The notes under the pieces: generated by a model
Told to the model about the DNA's origin: nothing
Databases searched by the model: none
What the model saw: the letters and a program-made list of their open reading frames with translations, nothing else
Assembly: GCA_019246575.1 (NCBI GenBank)
Contig: JAFAQG010000744.1
Coordinates: 1-5,810 of the forward strand
DNA: 5,810 bases
Origin: Acidobacteriaceae bacterium
GTDB taxonomy: Bacteria; Acidobacteriota; Terriglobia; Bryobacterales; Bryobacteraceae
Direction of reading: 5' to 3'
Position numbers and translations under genes: made by a program
Shown here: positions 1-5,810 of the stretch, piece by piece
How the letters are laid out: every line of letters begins with the position of its first letter
Position numbering within the stretch: the first letter of the stretch is position 1

Positions 1-771
1 GAGCACGATGTGATCGGCAACCCAATCCACACCGACCAGAAAAAGCCCGTGGTCCTCGAACAGCAGATTGTAACGATTGAAGAAGAACTTGATTGCGAGC
101 CCGACAAGCAGCAGAGCGGCGGCGAGGCGGACGAAGGTGGAGTTGAACGTGCGGCCGCCCAGCAGCGGCGTCTGGAACTCGGTTCCGGGGTTGCCGGTGG
201 GCGTGCGCATGGCCGTAAGCGTGTCCACGTTCGAAGCGAGCCAATAAATGAGCAGAACCAGCACCGCGCCTGTAATGACAACGTGCAGGATCATGTTGTA
301 GAACGGCAGACCGAAGAAGTAGAAGTGCAGCGGGCGATGGAAGATGGGCTCGATGAACTCGCCAGCGGCGGCTGGGAGACGCAGGCCGCCGAAATATCGG
401 ACGACGGTCCAATTATCGACGGTTGCGTTGGCTGCAATTACGGCAATTACCAGGAATACGAGCGCAGCGATGCGCGAAATCAGGGACCACTTAATGAAGC
501 CCATCAAGGGCTCGTGCGTTTGATGACGAATGCCGAGTCTGAATGCGGTCCAGAAAGCGGCCCAGAATAGAAGCGCAACGAGGATGACGGGCACCGTTCC
601 GTAAAGCAGAAGATTGAGCCACGTGTCGACTTGCCCGAGTTCGGACCACCAGGAGTAATCGATCAGGGTGGAAGCGATATAGCGAGAGCACAGCAGAAGG
701 ACGATAACGAGGACAATGACGAACAGTCCAGTGCGGCGACGCCGGCTCTCGCCGATATAGAGATCTGGCAT
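1..771 (-). CDS. UPF0182 family (COG1615) integral membrane protein, N-terminal part
   Basis: This is the N-terminal 257 residues of a large inner-membrane protein of unknown function. It reads leftward without a stop and leaves the window at position 1; family members usually have about 900-1000 residues, so roughly a quarter is present. The start is MPDLYIGESRRRR, a basic cytoplasmic N-terminus. Hydrophobic segments follow at about residues 15-35, 52-76, 98-115, 152-178 and 213-231. Family-like landmarks are DYSWWSELGQVDTW (38-51), EPIFHRPLHFYFFGLPF (141-157) and FNRYNLLFEDHG (231-242) followed by GVDWVADHIVLP-like sequence. I recognise these from the UPF0182 pattern of W-x-SLGY, DPIFGxDxxFYxFxLPF and DRYxLLFS. 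The ATG at 771-769 is chosen because the protein begins naturally there. There is no Shine-Dalgarno sequence in front of it. In-frame TTG and CTG codons lie upstream (804-799), up to a stop at 822-820, but they fall at the end of the repeat array. No function should be assigned. Confidence 0.85.
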   Translation of the reverse strand, partial: MPDLYIGESRRRRTGLFVIVLVIVLLLCSRYIASTLIDYSWWSELGQVDTWLNLLLYGTVPVILVALLFWAAFWTAFRLGIRHQTHEPLMGFIKWSLISRIAALVFLVIAVIAANATVDNWTVVRYFGGLRLPAAAGEFIEPIFHRPLHFYFFGLPFYNMILHVVITGAVLVLLIYWLASNVDTLTAMRTPTGNPGTEFQTPLLGGRTFNSTFVRLAAALLLVGLAIKFFFNRYNLLFEDHGLFLVGVDWVADHIVL

Positions 772-779
772 TGGGCTGG

Positions 780-808
780 ATTGTAGTGTAGCGAAATCCA
801 GCAAGCAG
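780..808 (-). promoter_or_regulatory. Candidate -10 element for the UPF0182 gene, possibly giving a leaderless transcript
   Basis: On the minus strand TACAAT (785-780) matches the sigma70 -10 consensus TATAAT at 5 of 6 positions. Transcription would begin about seven bases further on, near 773-771, practically at the ATG. That would explain the missing Shine-Dalgarno sequence. At 17-bp spacing the -35 position (808-803) reads CTGCTT, a poor match, and lies inside the heptad repeat array. This is inference from short motifs only. Confidence 0.3.
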
Positions 809-870
809 GAAGCAAGAAGCTAGAAGCAAGAAGCAGGAAGCCAGAAGGTAGAAGCACGAAGCCAGAATGC
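801..870. repeat. Ten-copy heptanucleotide repeat array, consensus AGAAGCA
   Basis: Ten consecutive 7-bp units stay in perfect register with no indel: gcaagca, ggaagca, agaagct, agaagca, agaagca, ggaagcc, agaaggt, agaagca, cgaagcc, agaatgc. The core AAGC is kept in eight units; the seventh has AAGG and the last AATG. Variation concentrates at the first and last base of each unit. On the minus strand the unit reads TGCTTCT. The array ends 29 bp upstream of the UPF0182 start codon and about 90 bp upstream of the receptor promoter. The unit is not a multiple of three, so it could hardly sit in a conserved coding region. The 21-bp period it creates gives an artificial hydrophobic peptide in one minus-strand frame. 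Its role is unknown. Confidence 0.9.
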
Positions 871-893
871 CGCCTACATTGTTCGGATCGTAT

Positions 894-912
894 GAGCCCG
901 GCCGGGTTGCTC
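894..912. repeat. GC-rich inverted repeat in the divergent intergenic region
   Basis: CCCGGCCGGG (897-906) is a perfect 10-bp palindrome. It is bracketed by GAGC (894-897) and GCTC (909-912), which are also complementary. A T-rich stretch (907-926) follows on the plus strand. There is no upstream plus-strand gene for it to terminate, so it could equally be a protein-binding site or chance in GC-rich DNA. Confidence 0.4.
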
Positions 913-927
913 TATTCATTGTCTTTA

Positions 928-942
928 GCGGTGTAGTACCGC
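928..942. promoter_or_regulatory. Inverted repeat GCGGT-N5-ACCGC upstream of the receptor promoter
   Basis: The five-base arms GCGGT (928-932) and ACCGC (938-942) are exactly complementary around GTAGT. The site ends 16 bp before the candidate -35 hexamer, a position typical of an activator or upstream operator site. The palindrome is visible; the regulatory role is inferred, and 5-bp arms do arise by chance. Confidence 0.3.
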
Positions 943-958
943 CTGTACGTTCAAACGA

Positions 959-988
959 TTGACACGGGGTAAGTTCTGGAGTTATGTT
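959..988 (+). promoter_or_regulatory. Candidate sigma70-type promoter of the TonB-dependent receptor gene
   Basis: A perfect -35 hexamer TTGACA (959-964) is followed after 18 bp by TATGTT (983-988), a 4-of-6 match to TATAAT that keeps the TA and the final T. Transcription would start near 995. The -10 element overlaps the ATG at 984, so that ATG could not be translated from this promoter. This supports the downstream ATG at 1032 as the real start, with a leader of about 37 bases. Confidence 0.5.
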
Positions 989-1006
989 CGGGGAAATTCA
1001 TCCCCG
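989..1006. promoter_or_regulatory. Perfect inverted repeat CGGGGA-N6-TCCCCG over the predicted transcription start
   Basis: The six-base arms CGGGGA (989-994) and TCCCCG (1001-1006) are exactly complementary around AATTCA. The site begins directly after the candidate -10 hexamer and covers the predicted +1, where a repressor operator would block initiation. If transcription started further upstream it would instead be an RNA hairpin in the leader. Neither role can be proven from sequence alone. Confidence 0.4.
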
Positions 1007-1018
1007 CAGGATGTTTTT

Positions 1019-1024
1019 GGGGGA
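1019..1024 (+). promoter_or_regulatory. Ribosome binding site deciding the receptor start
   Basis: The purine run GGGGGA lies 7 bases before the ATG at 1032. The competing ATG at 984 has GGAG only 2 bases away, which is too close. The ATG at 1011 has AGG immediately adjacent. This favours 1032. Confidence 0.5.
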
Positions 1025-1031
1025 CCTCCGT

Positions 1032-4000
1032 ATGCTACGTTGCACGCTGGTTGTGGGTTTGTGCCTGATCGCGCTTGCGGGTTGGGGGCAGGAGTTTCGG
1101 GCGACGATAACGGGCCGGGTGACCGATCCTCAGAACGCGATTGTTCCCGGGGTCAGGATCACGGCGGTTCAGACGGAAACGGGCGCGAAATCGGATACGG
1201 TGTCCGACAGCCAGGGCCAGTACACGATTCCTTTCCTGCCGCCGGGCATGTACACGATCAGTGCTGAGGCGCCGGGGTTCAAACGCTACGAGCGGGAGAA
1301 ATTCAACGTCAGCTCGGGCGAGCGCATCGGGCTCGATATCAAGCTGGAGCTGGGGCAGACATCGGAGACGGTGAACGTTACGGCGGAAGCGCCACTGCTG
1401 GAGACGGCGACGGCGTCGACGGGCCAAGTCATCAGCTCGCGCCAGGTGGCAAATATGCCTATGAACGGGCGCACTCCGCTGGTGCTGGCGCAGATGGCGA
1501 CGGGCGTGAATGTCACGGCGGACCCGAAGTTCGCGCGGCCATTCGACAATAGCGGGCCATCGGGGATGTCGATGGGCGGCGCGCCGGCGCAATCGAACGA
1601 ACTGTTAGTAGACGGCTCGCCGGATACGACGGGTAACCTTCGCGTGGCTTACAATCCGCCGGTGGATGCAGTGGACGAGATTCGCGTGCATGCATTTGAA
1701 GCAGACGCCGCTTACGGTCACACCGGCGGCGGAACGGTGAACGTTGTCCTGAAGGGCGGGTCGAACGATTTGCATGGCACCGCTTACGAATTCAACCAGA
1801 CTTCCGCGCTCGCGGCAACGCCGTTTTTCACGAACAAGGCGGGATTGACGAAACCGGTGACGCGCTACAACCAATGGGGCGTCAACTCGGGTGGGCCGAT
1901 TTTGATTCCCAAGGTGTTTAACGGCCGCAACCGGGTCTTCTGGTTCTTCGCGTATGAAGGGATCAAGGACTCATTCCCGGAGCCGATCACGACCACGGTG
2001 CCGACAGTAGCCGAACGAAACGGGGATTTTTCGGCGTTGCTGCGGCTAGGCGCCAATTACCGGATTTATGATCCGAATACGGGCGTACTGAGCGGATCGA
2101 AGGTCGTGCGCACGGCGTTCACAAACAATATAATTCCGGCCAATCGCTTGAATCCGATTGCGAAGGCGTATCTCCAGTTCTATCCGCTTGCCAATCAGGC
2201 GGGCGGACCGGATGGTCGCAACAACTATCTTGCGAACTCGGTGAGGTCGGATACGTTCGATAGCGAGCTGGGGCGGTTGGATTTCAACTTAGGCGATAAG
2301 AACAAGTTGTTTTGGAATTTCCGGCACAACGATCGCGTAGAGAACCGGGGAAACCTGTTCAACAACATTGCAACAGGTAATTTTCTGGGCCGAGCGAACT
2401 GGGGAACGCTGGCCGATGACGTGTATACATTGAATGCCACGACAGTAATGAATGTGCGCCTGAACTGGACGCGGTTTATCGAATCGGATGTGAGGCCGAG
2501 CAACGGATTTAACGCGACGAGCCTCGGGTTGCCATCGTATATTGCGGCCCAGTCGCCGCAACTGGTTCTTCCGAAGATCGATTTCGCGACCTGCGGCGAC
2601 CACAATAACTTCGAGTGCCTGGGCGATAGTGGAGGAGACCGAACGCCGTTCGATATTTTCCAGATCTTTGCGGATGTGGTGAAGATTGCGGGTAAGCACA
2701 GTGTAAAGTTTGGGGCCGATCTGCGCCTTGAGCGCGAGAGCTCGATCAGCTACGGGAACTCGGAGGGGCTGTATCAGTTCCGCACGGACTGGACGAAAGC
2801 GGATACTAGCGCGACATCGGCGCCATTGGGGCAAGACTTCGCCGCGTTCATGTTGGGGTTGCCCAGTAATGGCGGCGGGTTTGATTTGAACTCGTACCGC
2901 ACGGGACAAGAGAAATACTACGCATTATTTATTCAGGATGACTGGCGCGCGCGCCCGAACTTGACGTTAAACCTGGGCCTCAGGTTTGAACAGGACCTAC
3001 CAATCACGGAGCGGTACAACCGGGCGACGAACGGTTTTGACACAACAGACCCGAACCCGATCTCGGCAGCCGCTCTGGCGGCGTATGCGGCGGATTACGC
3101 AAAGATCCCGAGCTCTTATCCGATCCCGCCGGGCCAGTTTCGAACACCGGGAGGGCTGCTTTTCACAAGCCCCGGCAACCGGGACGTCTATCAGACGCGG
3201 TCCCATTACTTCAGTCCGCGGTTCGGGTTTTCGTGGAGTCCGACGGCGCTACATGGGAAAACTGTGTTGCGTGGCGGGACGGGCATCTTTCTGGTGCCGT
3301 TAGGGGTCCAGAGTTTATCCGGGACGAGTTACGTCAATCAGACCGGTTTCAGTCAGAGTACGTCTGTCGTGTCGACGCTGAATAGCTATCTCACGCCTCA
3401 TGCTACTTTGACGAATCCGTTTACGGACGGCATTCTGCAGCCAACGGGTTCGTCCCTCGGGCTTGCGACCTACCTGGGCAGGACCTTCGATTTCATGAAC
3501 CCGTATCCGCTGAATCCGTACTCGCTGCGCTGGGAATTCGGATTGCAGCATCAACTTGGGAAAAGCATGGTGTTCGAAGCGGCGTATATCGGCAATCACG
3601 CGGTGCATCTGCCAGTGGACAAGACCAACATCAACTACACCCCGGCGCAGTATCTCAGTAAGTTGCCGTATCGAGATCAGCCGACCATCGATTATCTTTC
3701 GGCAGTGGTCGCAAATCCGTTTCTTAATTTATTGCCGGGAACGAGTTTGAATGGAAGCACAGTTGCGCGTTCGCAGCTATTGAAGCCGTTCCCGGAATTC
3801 GGCGATCCGATCAACATGCGGCAGGACAGTGCCGGTGAATCCTACTACCATAGCCTCGATGTCCGATTCGAAAAGCGATATTCGCAAGGTCTGGTGTTCT
3901 GGACGAACTATACGTTTTCGAAACTAATTGAGAAGAGAACTCGGCTGAACGATTCGGACATTTATCTGCTGAAGAGAATTTCCCCGGATGACCGGCCGCA

Positions 4001-4514
4001 ACGTGTTGTTGTAAGTGGAAGTTATGAGCTGCCGTTCGGGCGTGGAAAAAGATTTTCGTTTAACAACTCCGGGCTATGGAACCGAGTGGCGGGCGGCTGG
4101 GTCGTCAATGGCATTTATAACTGGGAAATTGGAGGGCCGGTTGGCGACTGGGGCAACGTGATCTATTACGGCGGTGATCTTCACTTTAATCCGCGAGGTG
4201 TGGACGGCGCATTCGACATAACGCGATTCAATACGATCAGCAGCCAGCAGCTTTCGAGCAACATTCGGACGTTTCCGAACCGGTTCGGCAATTTGCGGGT
4301 AGACAGCACGAATAATTTGGATGCATCGGTGCTGAAGAACACGGCCATAACAGAGCGGACCAAGTTAGAGCTTCGTTTCGAGGTGTTCAACGCGCTGAAC
4401 CACGCCGTGTTCAGCGGGCCGGACTTGAGCGCGACAAGCTCGACATTTGGAAAGATTACGAATCAGAATAATCTCTCGCGTGTGGTGCAGATGGGCGCGC
4501 GATTCGTGTGGTGA
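1032..4514 (+). CDS. Oar-like TonB-dependent receptor with N-terminal carboxypeptidase-regulatory-like domain
   Basis: This is an outer-membrane active transporter of 1160 residues, normal for acidobacterial Oar-like proteins; the substrate is unknown. From the chosen start, residues 1-20 form a signal peptide (MLR, then a hydrophobic core LVVGLCLIALAG, cleavage probably near WGQ). Residues 24-107 are a carboxypeptidase-regulatory-like beta-sandwich (ITGRVTDPQNAIVPGVRI, then SDSQGQYTIPFLPPGMYTI). ETVNVTA (112-118) resembles a TonB box. The plug domain follows to about residue 245, with NELLVDGSPDTTG (189-201), VDEIRVHAFEADAAYG (214-229) and GGGTVNVVLKGGSNDLHG (232-249). The rest is the beta-barrel, including RVFWFFAYEG (301-310) and ELRFEVFNALNH (1113-1124). 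It ends in GARFVW, a terminal aromatic residue as expected for BAM recognition. Two cysteines (521, 529) may form a loop disulfide. A longer reading from ATG 984 adds 16 residues, but that codon overlaps the promoter -10 and would bury the signal peptide. No SusD-like or TonB/ExbBD gene is in the window. The frame is intact. Confidence 0.93.
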   Translation: MLRCTLVVGLCLIALAGWGQEFRATITGRVTDPQNAIVPGVRITAVQTETGAKSDTVSDSQGQYTIPFLPPGMYTISAEAPGFKRYEREKFNVSSGERIGLDIKLELGQTSETVNVTAEAPLLETATASTGQVISSRQVANMPMNGRTPLVLAQMATGVNVTADPKFARPFDNSGPSGMSMGGAPAQSNELLVDGSPDTTGNLRVAYNPPVDAVDEIRVHAFEADAAYGHTGGGTVNVVLKGGSNDLHGTAYEFNQTSALAATPFFTNKAGLTKPVTRYNQWGVNSGGPILIPKVFNGRNRVFWFFAYEGIKDSFPEPITTTVPTVAERNGDFSALLRLGANYRIYDPNTGVLSGSKVVRTAFTNNIIPANRLNPIAKAYLQFYPLANQAGGPDGRNNYLANSVRSDTFDSELGRLDFNLGDKNKLFWNFRHNDRVENRGNLFNNIATGNFLGRANWGTLADDVYTLNATTVMNVRLNWTRFIESDVRPSNGFNATSLGLPSYIAAQSPQLVLPKIDFATCGDHNNFECLGDSGGDRTPFDIFQIFADVVKIAGKHSVKFGADLRLERESSISYGNSEGLYQFRTDWTKADTSATSAPLGQDFAAFMLGLPSNGGGFDLNSYRTGQEKYYALFIQDDWRARPNLTLNLGLRFEQDLPITERYNRATNGFDTTDPNPISAAALAAYAADYAKIPSSYPIPPGQFRTPGGLLFTSPGNRDVYQTRSHYFSPRFGFSWSPTALHGKTVLRGGTGIFLVPLGVQSLSGTSYVNQTGFSQSTSVVSTLNSYLTPHATLTNPFTDGILQPTGSSLGLATYLGRTFDFMNPYPLNPYSLRWEFGLQHQLGKSMVFEAAYIGNHAVHLPVDKTNINYTPAQYLSKLPYRDQPTIDYLSAVVANPFLNLLPGTSLNGSTVARSQLLKPFPEFGDPINMRQDSAGESYYHSLDVRFEKRYSQGLVFWTNYTFSKLIEKRTRLNDSDIYLLKRISPDDRPQRVVVSGSYELPFGRGKRFSFNNSGLWNRVAGGWVVNGIYNWEIGGPVGDWGNVIYYGGDLHFNPRGVDGAFDITRFNTISSQQLSSNIRTFPNRFGNLRVDSTNNLDASVLKNTAITERTKLELRFEVFNALNHAVFSGPDLSATSSTFGKITNQNNLSRVVQMGARFVW

Positions 4515-4523
4515 GAGGTAAAG

Positions 4524-4551
4524 GCACACCGCGCTCGGCGCGATGATGTGC
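4524..4551. terminator. Possible bidirectional terminator hairpin between convergent genes
   Basis: The spacer holds an outer stem GCACA (4524-4528) with TGTGC (4547-4551). The inner stem is CGCGC (4530-4534) with GCGCG (4538-4542) around a TCG triloop. An asymmetric internal loop (C against ATGA) separates the two stems. The site is where both converging transcripts should end. Neither strand has a proper U-tract after it, so it is not a canonical intrinsic terminator and may only assist or block read-through. Confidence 0.4.
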
Positions 4552-4565
4552 GGCGCTATCAGCAA

Positions 4566-5810
4566 TTAAGGCGCGGCGCCGCCCGCAAGGGCGAATTCGT
4601 CAACAAACTCGCATACCGGAATCTTTTCGAGCGTGGGACGGTCGCGAAAGAGTCCCATCAAACATTCGGCTTTCGGTTCACCATAGTGGTCGCGAAAGGC
4701 GTTGGCTGCTTTTGCCGTGAGCAGCGGCAGGGCCTCACGACGACGTACCCGATGGCCGAGCGGGTACTCGATTTCGACTTTCTCTGTGCTTGTTCCATTC
4801 TTGAACTGGATCTGAACCGCATTGGCTACGGACCGTTTGTCCGGATTCAGGTAGTCCTTCGAATATCGTTCGTCCTCAGTGACGATCATTTTCGAACGCA
4901 GGGCATCGATGCGCGGATCGCGCGCGACCTGGTCCTGGTAGTGATCGGCAGTCAATTCGCCAAAGATGAGTCCGATCGCGACCATGTACTGGATGCAGTG
5001 ATCGCGATCGGCGGCATTATATAGAGGACCAACCTTATCGATGATGCGAATGGCTGCTTCTTGGGTGAAGATCTCGACCCGGTCGATCTCGTCGAGCCTA
5101 TCCTTCACGAGCGCATGGAGCTGCAATCCGCATTCGACAGCCGTCTGCGCGTGAAACTCAGCAGGCCATGAGATTTTGAACAAGACGTTCTCCATGACAT
5201 AGGAATCGAGCGGACGAACGAGCTTTACGGTCTGGCCTTTGAAGGCGGCATCCTGAAAGCCCCATACAGGTGCAGTAAGGGCAGACGCATAGCCCATTTC
5301 GCCGGTCATCGCGATGAGCGCCAGACGCACGGCACGGCTTGTGGCATCGGCGGCGGCCCAGGATTTGCGGGAACCGGTATTGGGGGCATGACGGTAAGTC
5401 CGAAGCGTGCTGCCGTCGATCCATGCATTGGAGAGAGCGTTTGTGACTTGCTCCCGATCTCCGCCCAGCAGCGCCGTAACCACGGCGGTCGAGGCCACCC
5501 GCACGAGCAGCACATGATCGAGGCCGACGCGATTGAAAGCATTTTCGAGCGCCAATACGCCCTGAATTTCATGGGCCTTGATCATGGCTGTGAGCAGGTC
5601 TCGAACAGTTGGGTGTTGGATGGCCCGGCGAAGAGGTGTGCCGAATGCGGCGAGATCGAGACCGGCCGCCTGATTGCGGCTAATCCAATCGGCAACGGCG
5701 AGAATGGCCCCGAAGTTATCGGACGGATGTCCCCACTCGGCGGCAAGCCAAGTGTCGTTGAAGTCCAGCCACCGGATGGTTGCGCCAATGTTGAAGGCGG
5801 CCTGCACAGG
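4566..5810 (-). CDS. prpD: 2-methylcitrate dehydratase PrpD (MmgE/PrpD family), N-terminus outside window
   Basis: PrpD dehydrates 2-methylcitrate to 2-methyl-cis-aconitate in the cytoplasmic methylcitrate cycle, which oxidises propionyl-CoA to pyruvate and succinate. The 414 residues present match the E. coli PrpD pattern as I remember it nearly end to end: [115 protein letters not shown] and [10 protein letters not shown]. In fragment numbering Asp16, Thr20, His28 and Lys149 appear to correspond to active-site Asp93, Thr97, His103 and Lys207 of human cis-aconitate decarboxylase, a member of the same superfamily. The E. coli enzyme has 483 residues, so about 70-80 are missing at the right edge. 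The GTG at 5807-5805 is an internal Val, since the conserved sequence continues upstream of it with Pro. The family's iron-sulfur-free chemistry separates it from AcnD. The cycle partners prpB and prpC are not in the window. Confidence 0.95.
   Translation of the reverse strand, partial: PVQAAFNIGATIRWLDFNDTWLAAEWGHPSDNFGAILAVADWISRNQAAGLDLAAFGTPLRRAIQHPTVRDLLTAMIKAHEIQGVLALENAFNRVGLDHVLLVRVASTAVVTALLGGDREQVTNALSNAWIDGSTLRTYRHAPNTGSRKSWAAADATSRAVRLALIAMTGEMGYASALTAPVWGFQDAAFKGQTVKLVRPLDSYVMENVLFKISWPAEFHAQTAVECGLQLHALVKDRLDEIDRVEIFTQEAAIRIIDKVGPLYNAADRDHCIQYMVAIGLIFGELTADHYQDQVARDPRIDALRSKMIVTEDERYSKDYLNPDKRSVANAVQIQFKNGTSTEKVEIEYPLGHRVRRREALPLLTAKAANAFRDHYGEPKAECLMGLFRDRPTLEKIPVCEFVDEFALAGGAAP

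Noticed and set aside
10..570. 186-codon plus-strand open frame
   Set aside because: It is antisense to the UPF0182 gene. Its product is low-complexity and charged with no recognisable domain, and the opposite strand encodes a clear membrane protein.
663..857. 64-codon minus-strand frame resembling a signal peptide
   Set aside because: The hydrophobicity again comes from translating the heptad array; the frame then overlaps the UPF0182 start out of frame.
801..870. CRISPR array or plasmid-type iterons
   Set aside because: The units are 7 bp with no spacers, too short for CRISPR. No replication gene is nearby to support iterons.
491..919. 142-codon minus-strand frame with a repeated hydrophobic LASCFLL-like heptapeptide
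   Set aside because: The apparent leucine-rich repeat is just the 7-bp DNA repeat read with a 21-bp period, and the rest is an out-of-frame shadow of the UPF0182 gene.
894..926. Intrinsic terminator on the plus strand (GC palindrome followed by T-rich stretch)
   Set aside because: No plus-strand gene lies upstream in the window, the T-rich stretch is interrupted, and the site sits in a divergent promoter region.
959..1267. 102-codon plus-strand frame ahead of the receptor
   Set aside because: It overlaps the receptor gene in another frame, covers its promoter, and encodes a Gly/Asp-rich sequence without domain character.
4548..5024. 158-codon plus-strand frame after the receptor
   Set aside because: It is antisense to strongly conserved prpD sequence and has no recognisable protein features.
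5805..5807. GTG as the start codon of prpD
   Set aside because: The codon lies in a conserved PV-x-AAFNIGA segment, the frame stays open to the window edge, and the family's N-terminal 70-80 residues would otherwise be missing.

Overview
The window looks like chromosomal DNA of an Acidobacteriota member, probably of the Solibacter/Bryobacter type. This rests on the large Oar-like TonB-dependent receptor with an N-terminal carboxypeptidase-regulatory-like domain, a family strongly expanded in that phylum, and on the moderately GC-rich base composition. The taxonomic call is an inference from protein style, not from a marker gene.

Layout: (1) Positions 1-771, minus strand, hold the first 257 codons of a UPF0182 (COG1615) multi-spanning membrane protein that runs off the left edge. 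(2) Positions 772-1031 are a divergent intergenic region. It holds an array of ten 7-bp repeats in perfect register (801-870), several inverted repeats, and a candidate sigma70-type promoter (959-988) for the rightward gene. (3) Positions 1032-4514, plus strand, hold one intact 1160-residue Oar-like outer-membrane receptor gene. (4) Positions 4515-4565 are a short convergent spacer with a GC-rich imperfect hairpin. (5) Positions 4566-5810, minus strand, hold the C-terminal 414 residues of 2-methylcitrate dehydratase (PrpD), whose N-terminus lies beyond the right edge.

The three genes do not form an operon: the first two are divergent and the last two convergent. PrpD places part of the methylcitrate cycle (propionate/propionyl-CoA breakdown) just outside the window to the right. 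The receptor probably imports an unknown large or scarce nutrient across the outer membrane. UPF0182 proteins have no established function. Nothing links the three functionally.

I see no convincing undescribed multi-gene system. The parts most worth a second look are the heptad array between the divergent promoters, the promoter that overlaps the longest-ORF start codon of the receptor and moves its start to 1032, and the possible leaderless start of the UPF0182 gene.
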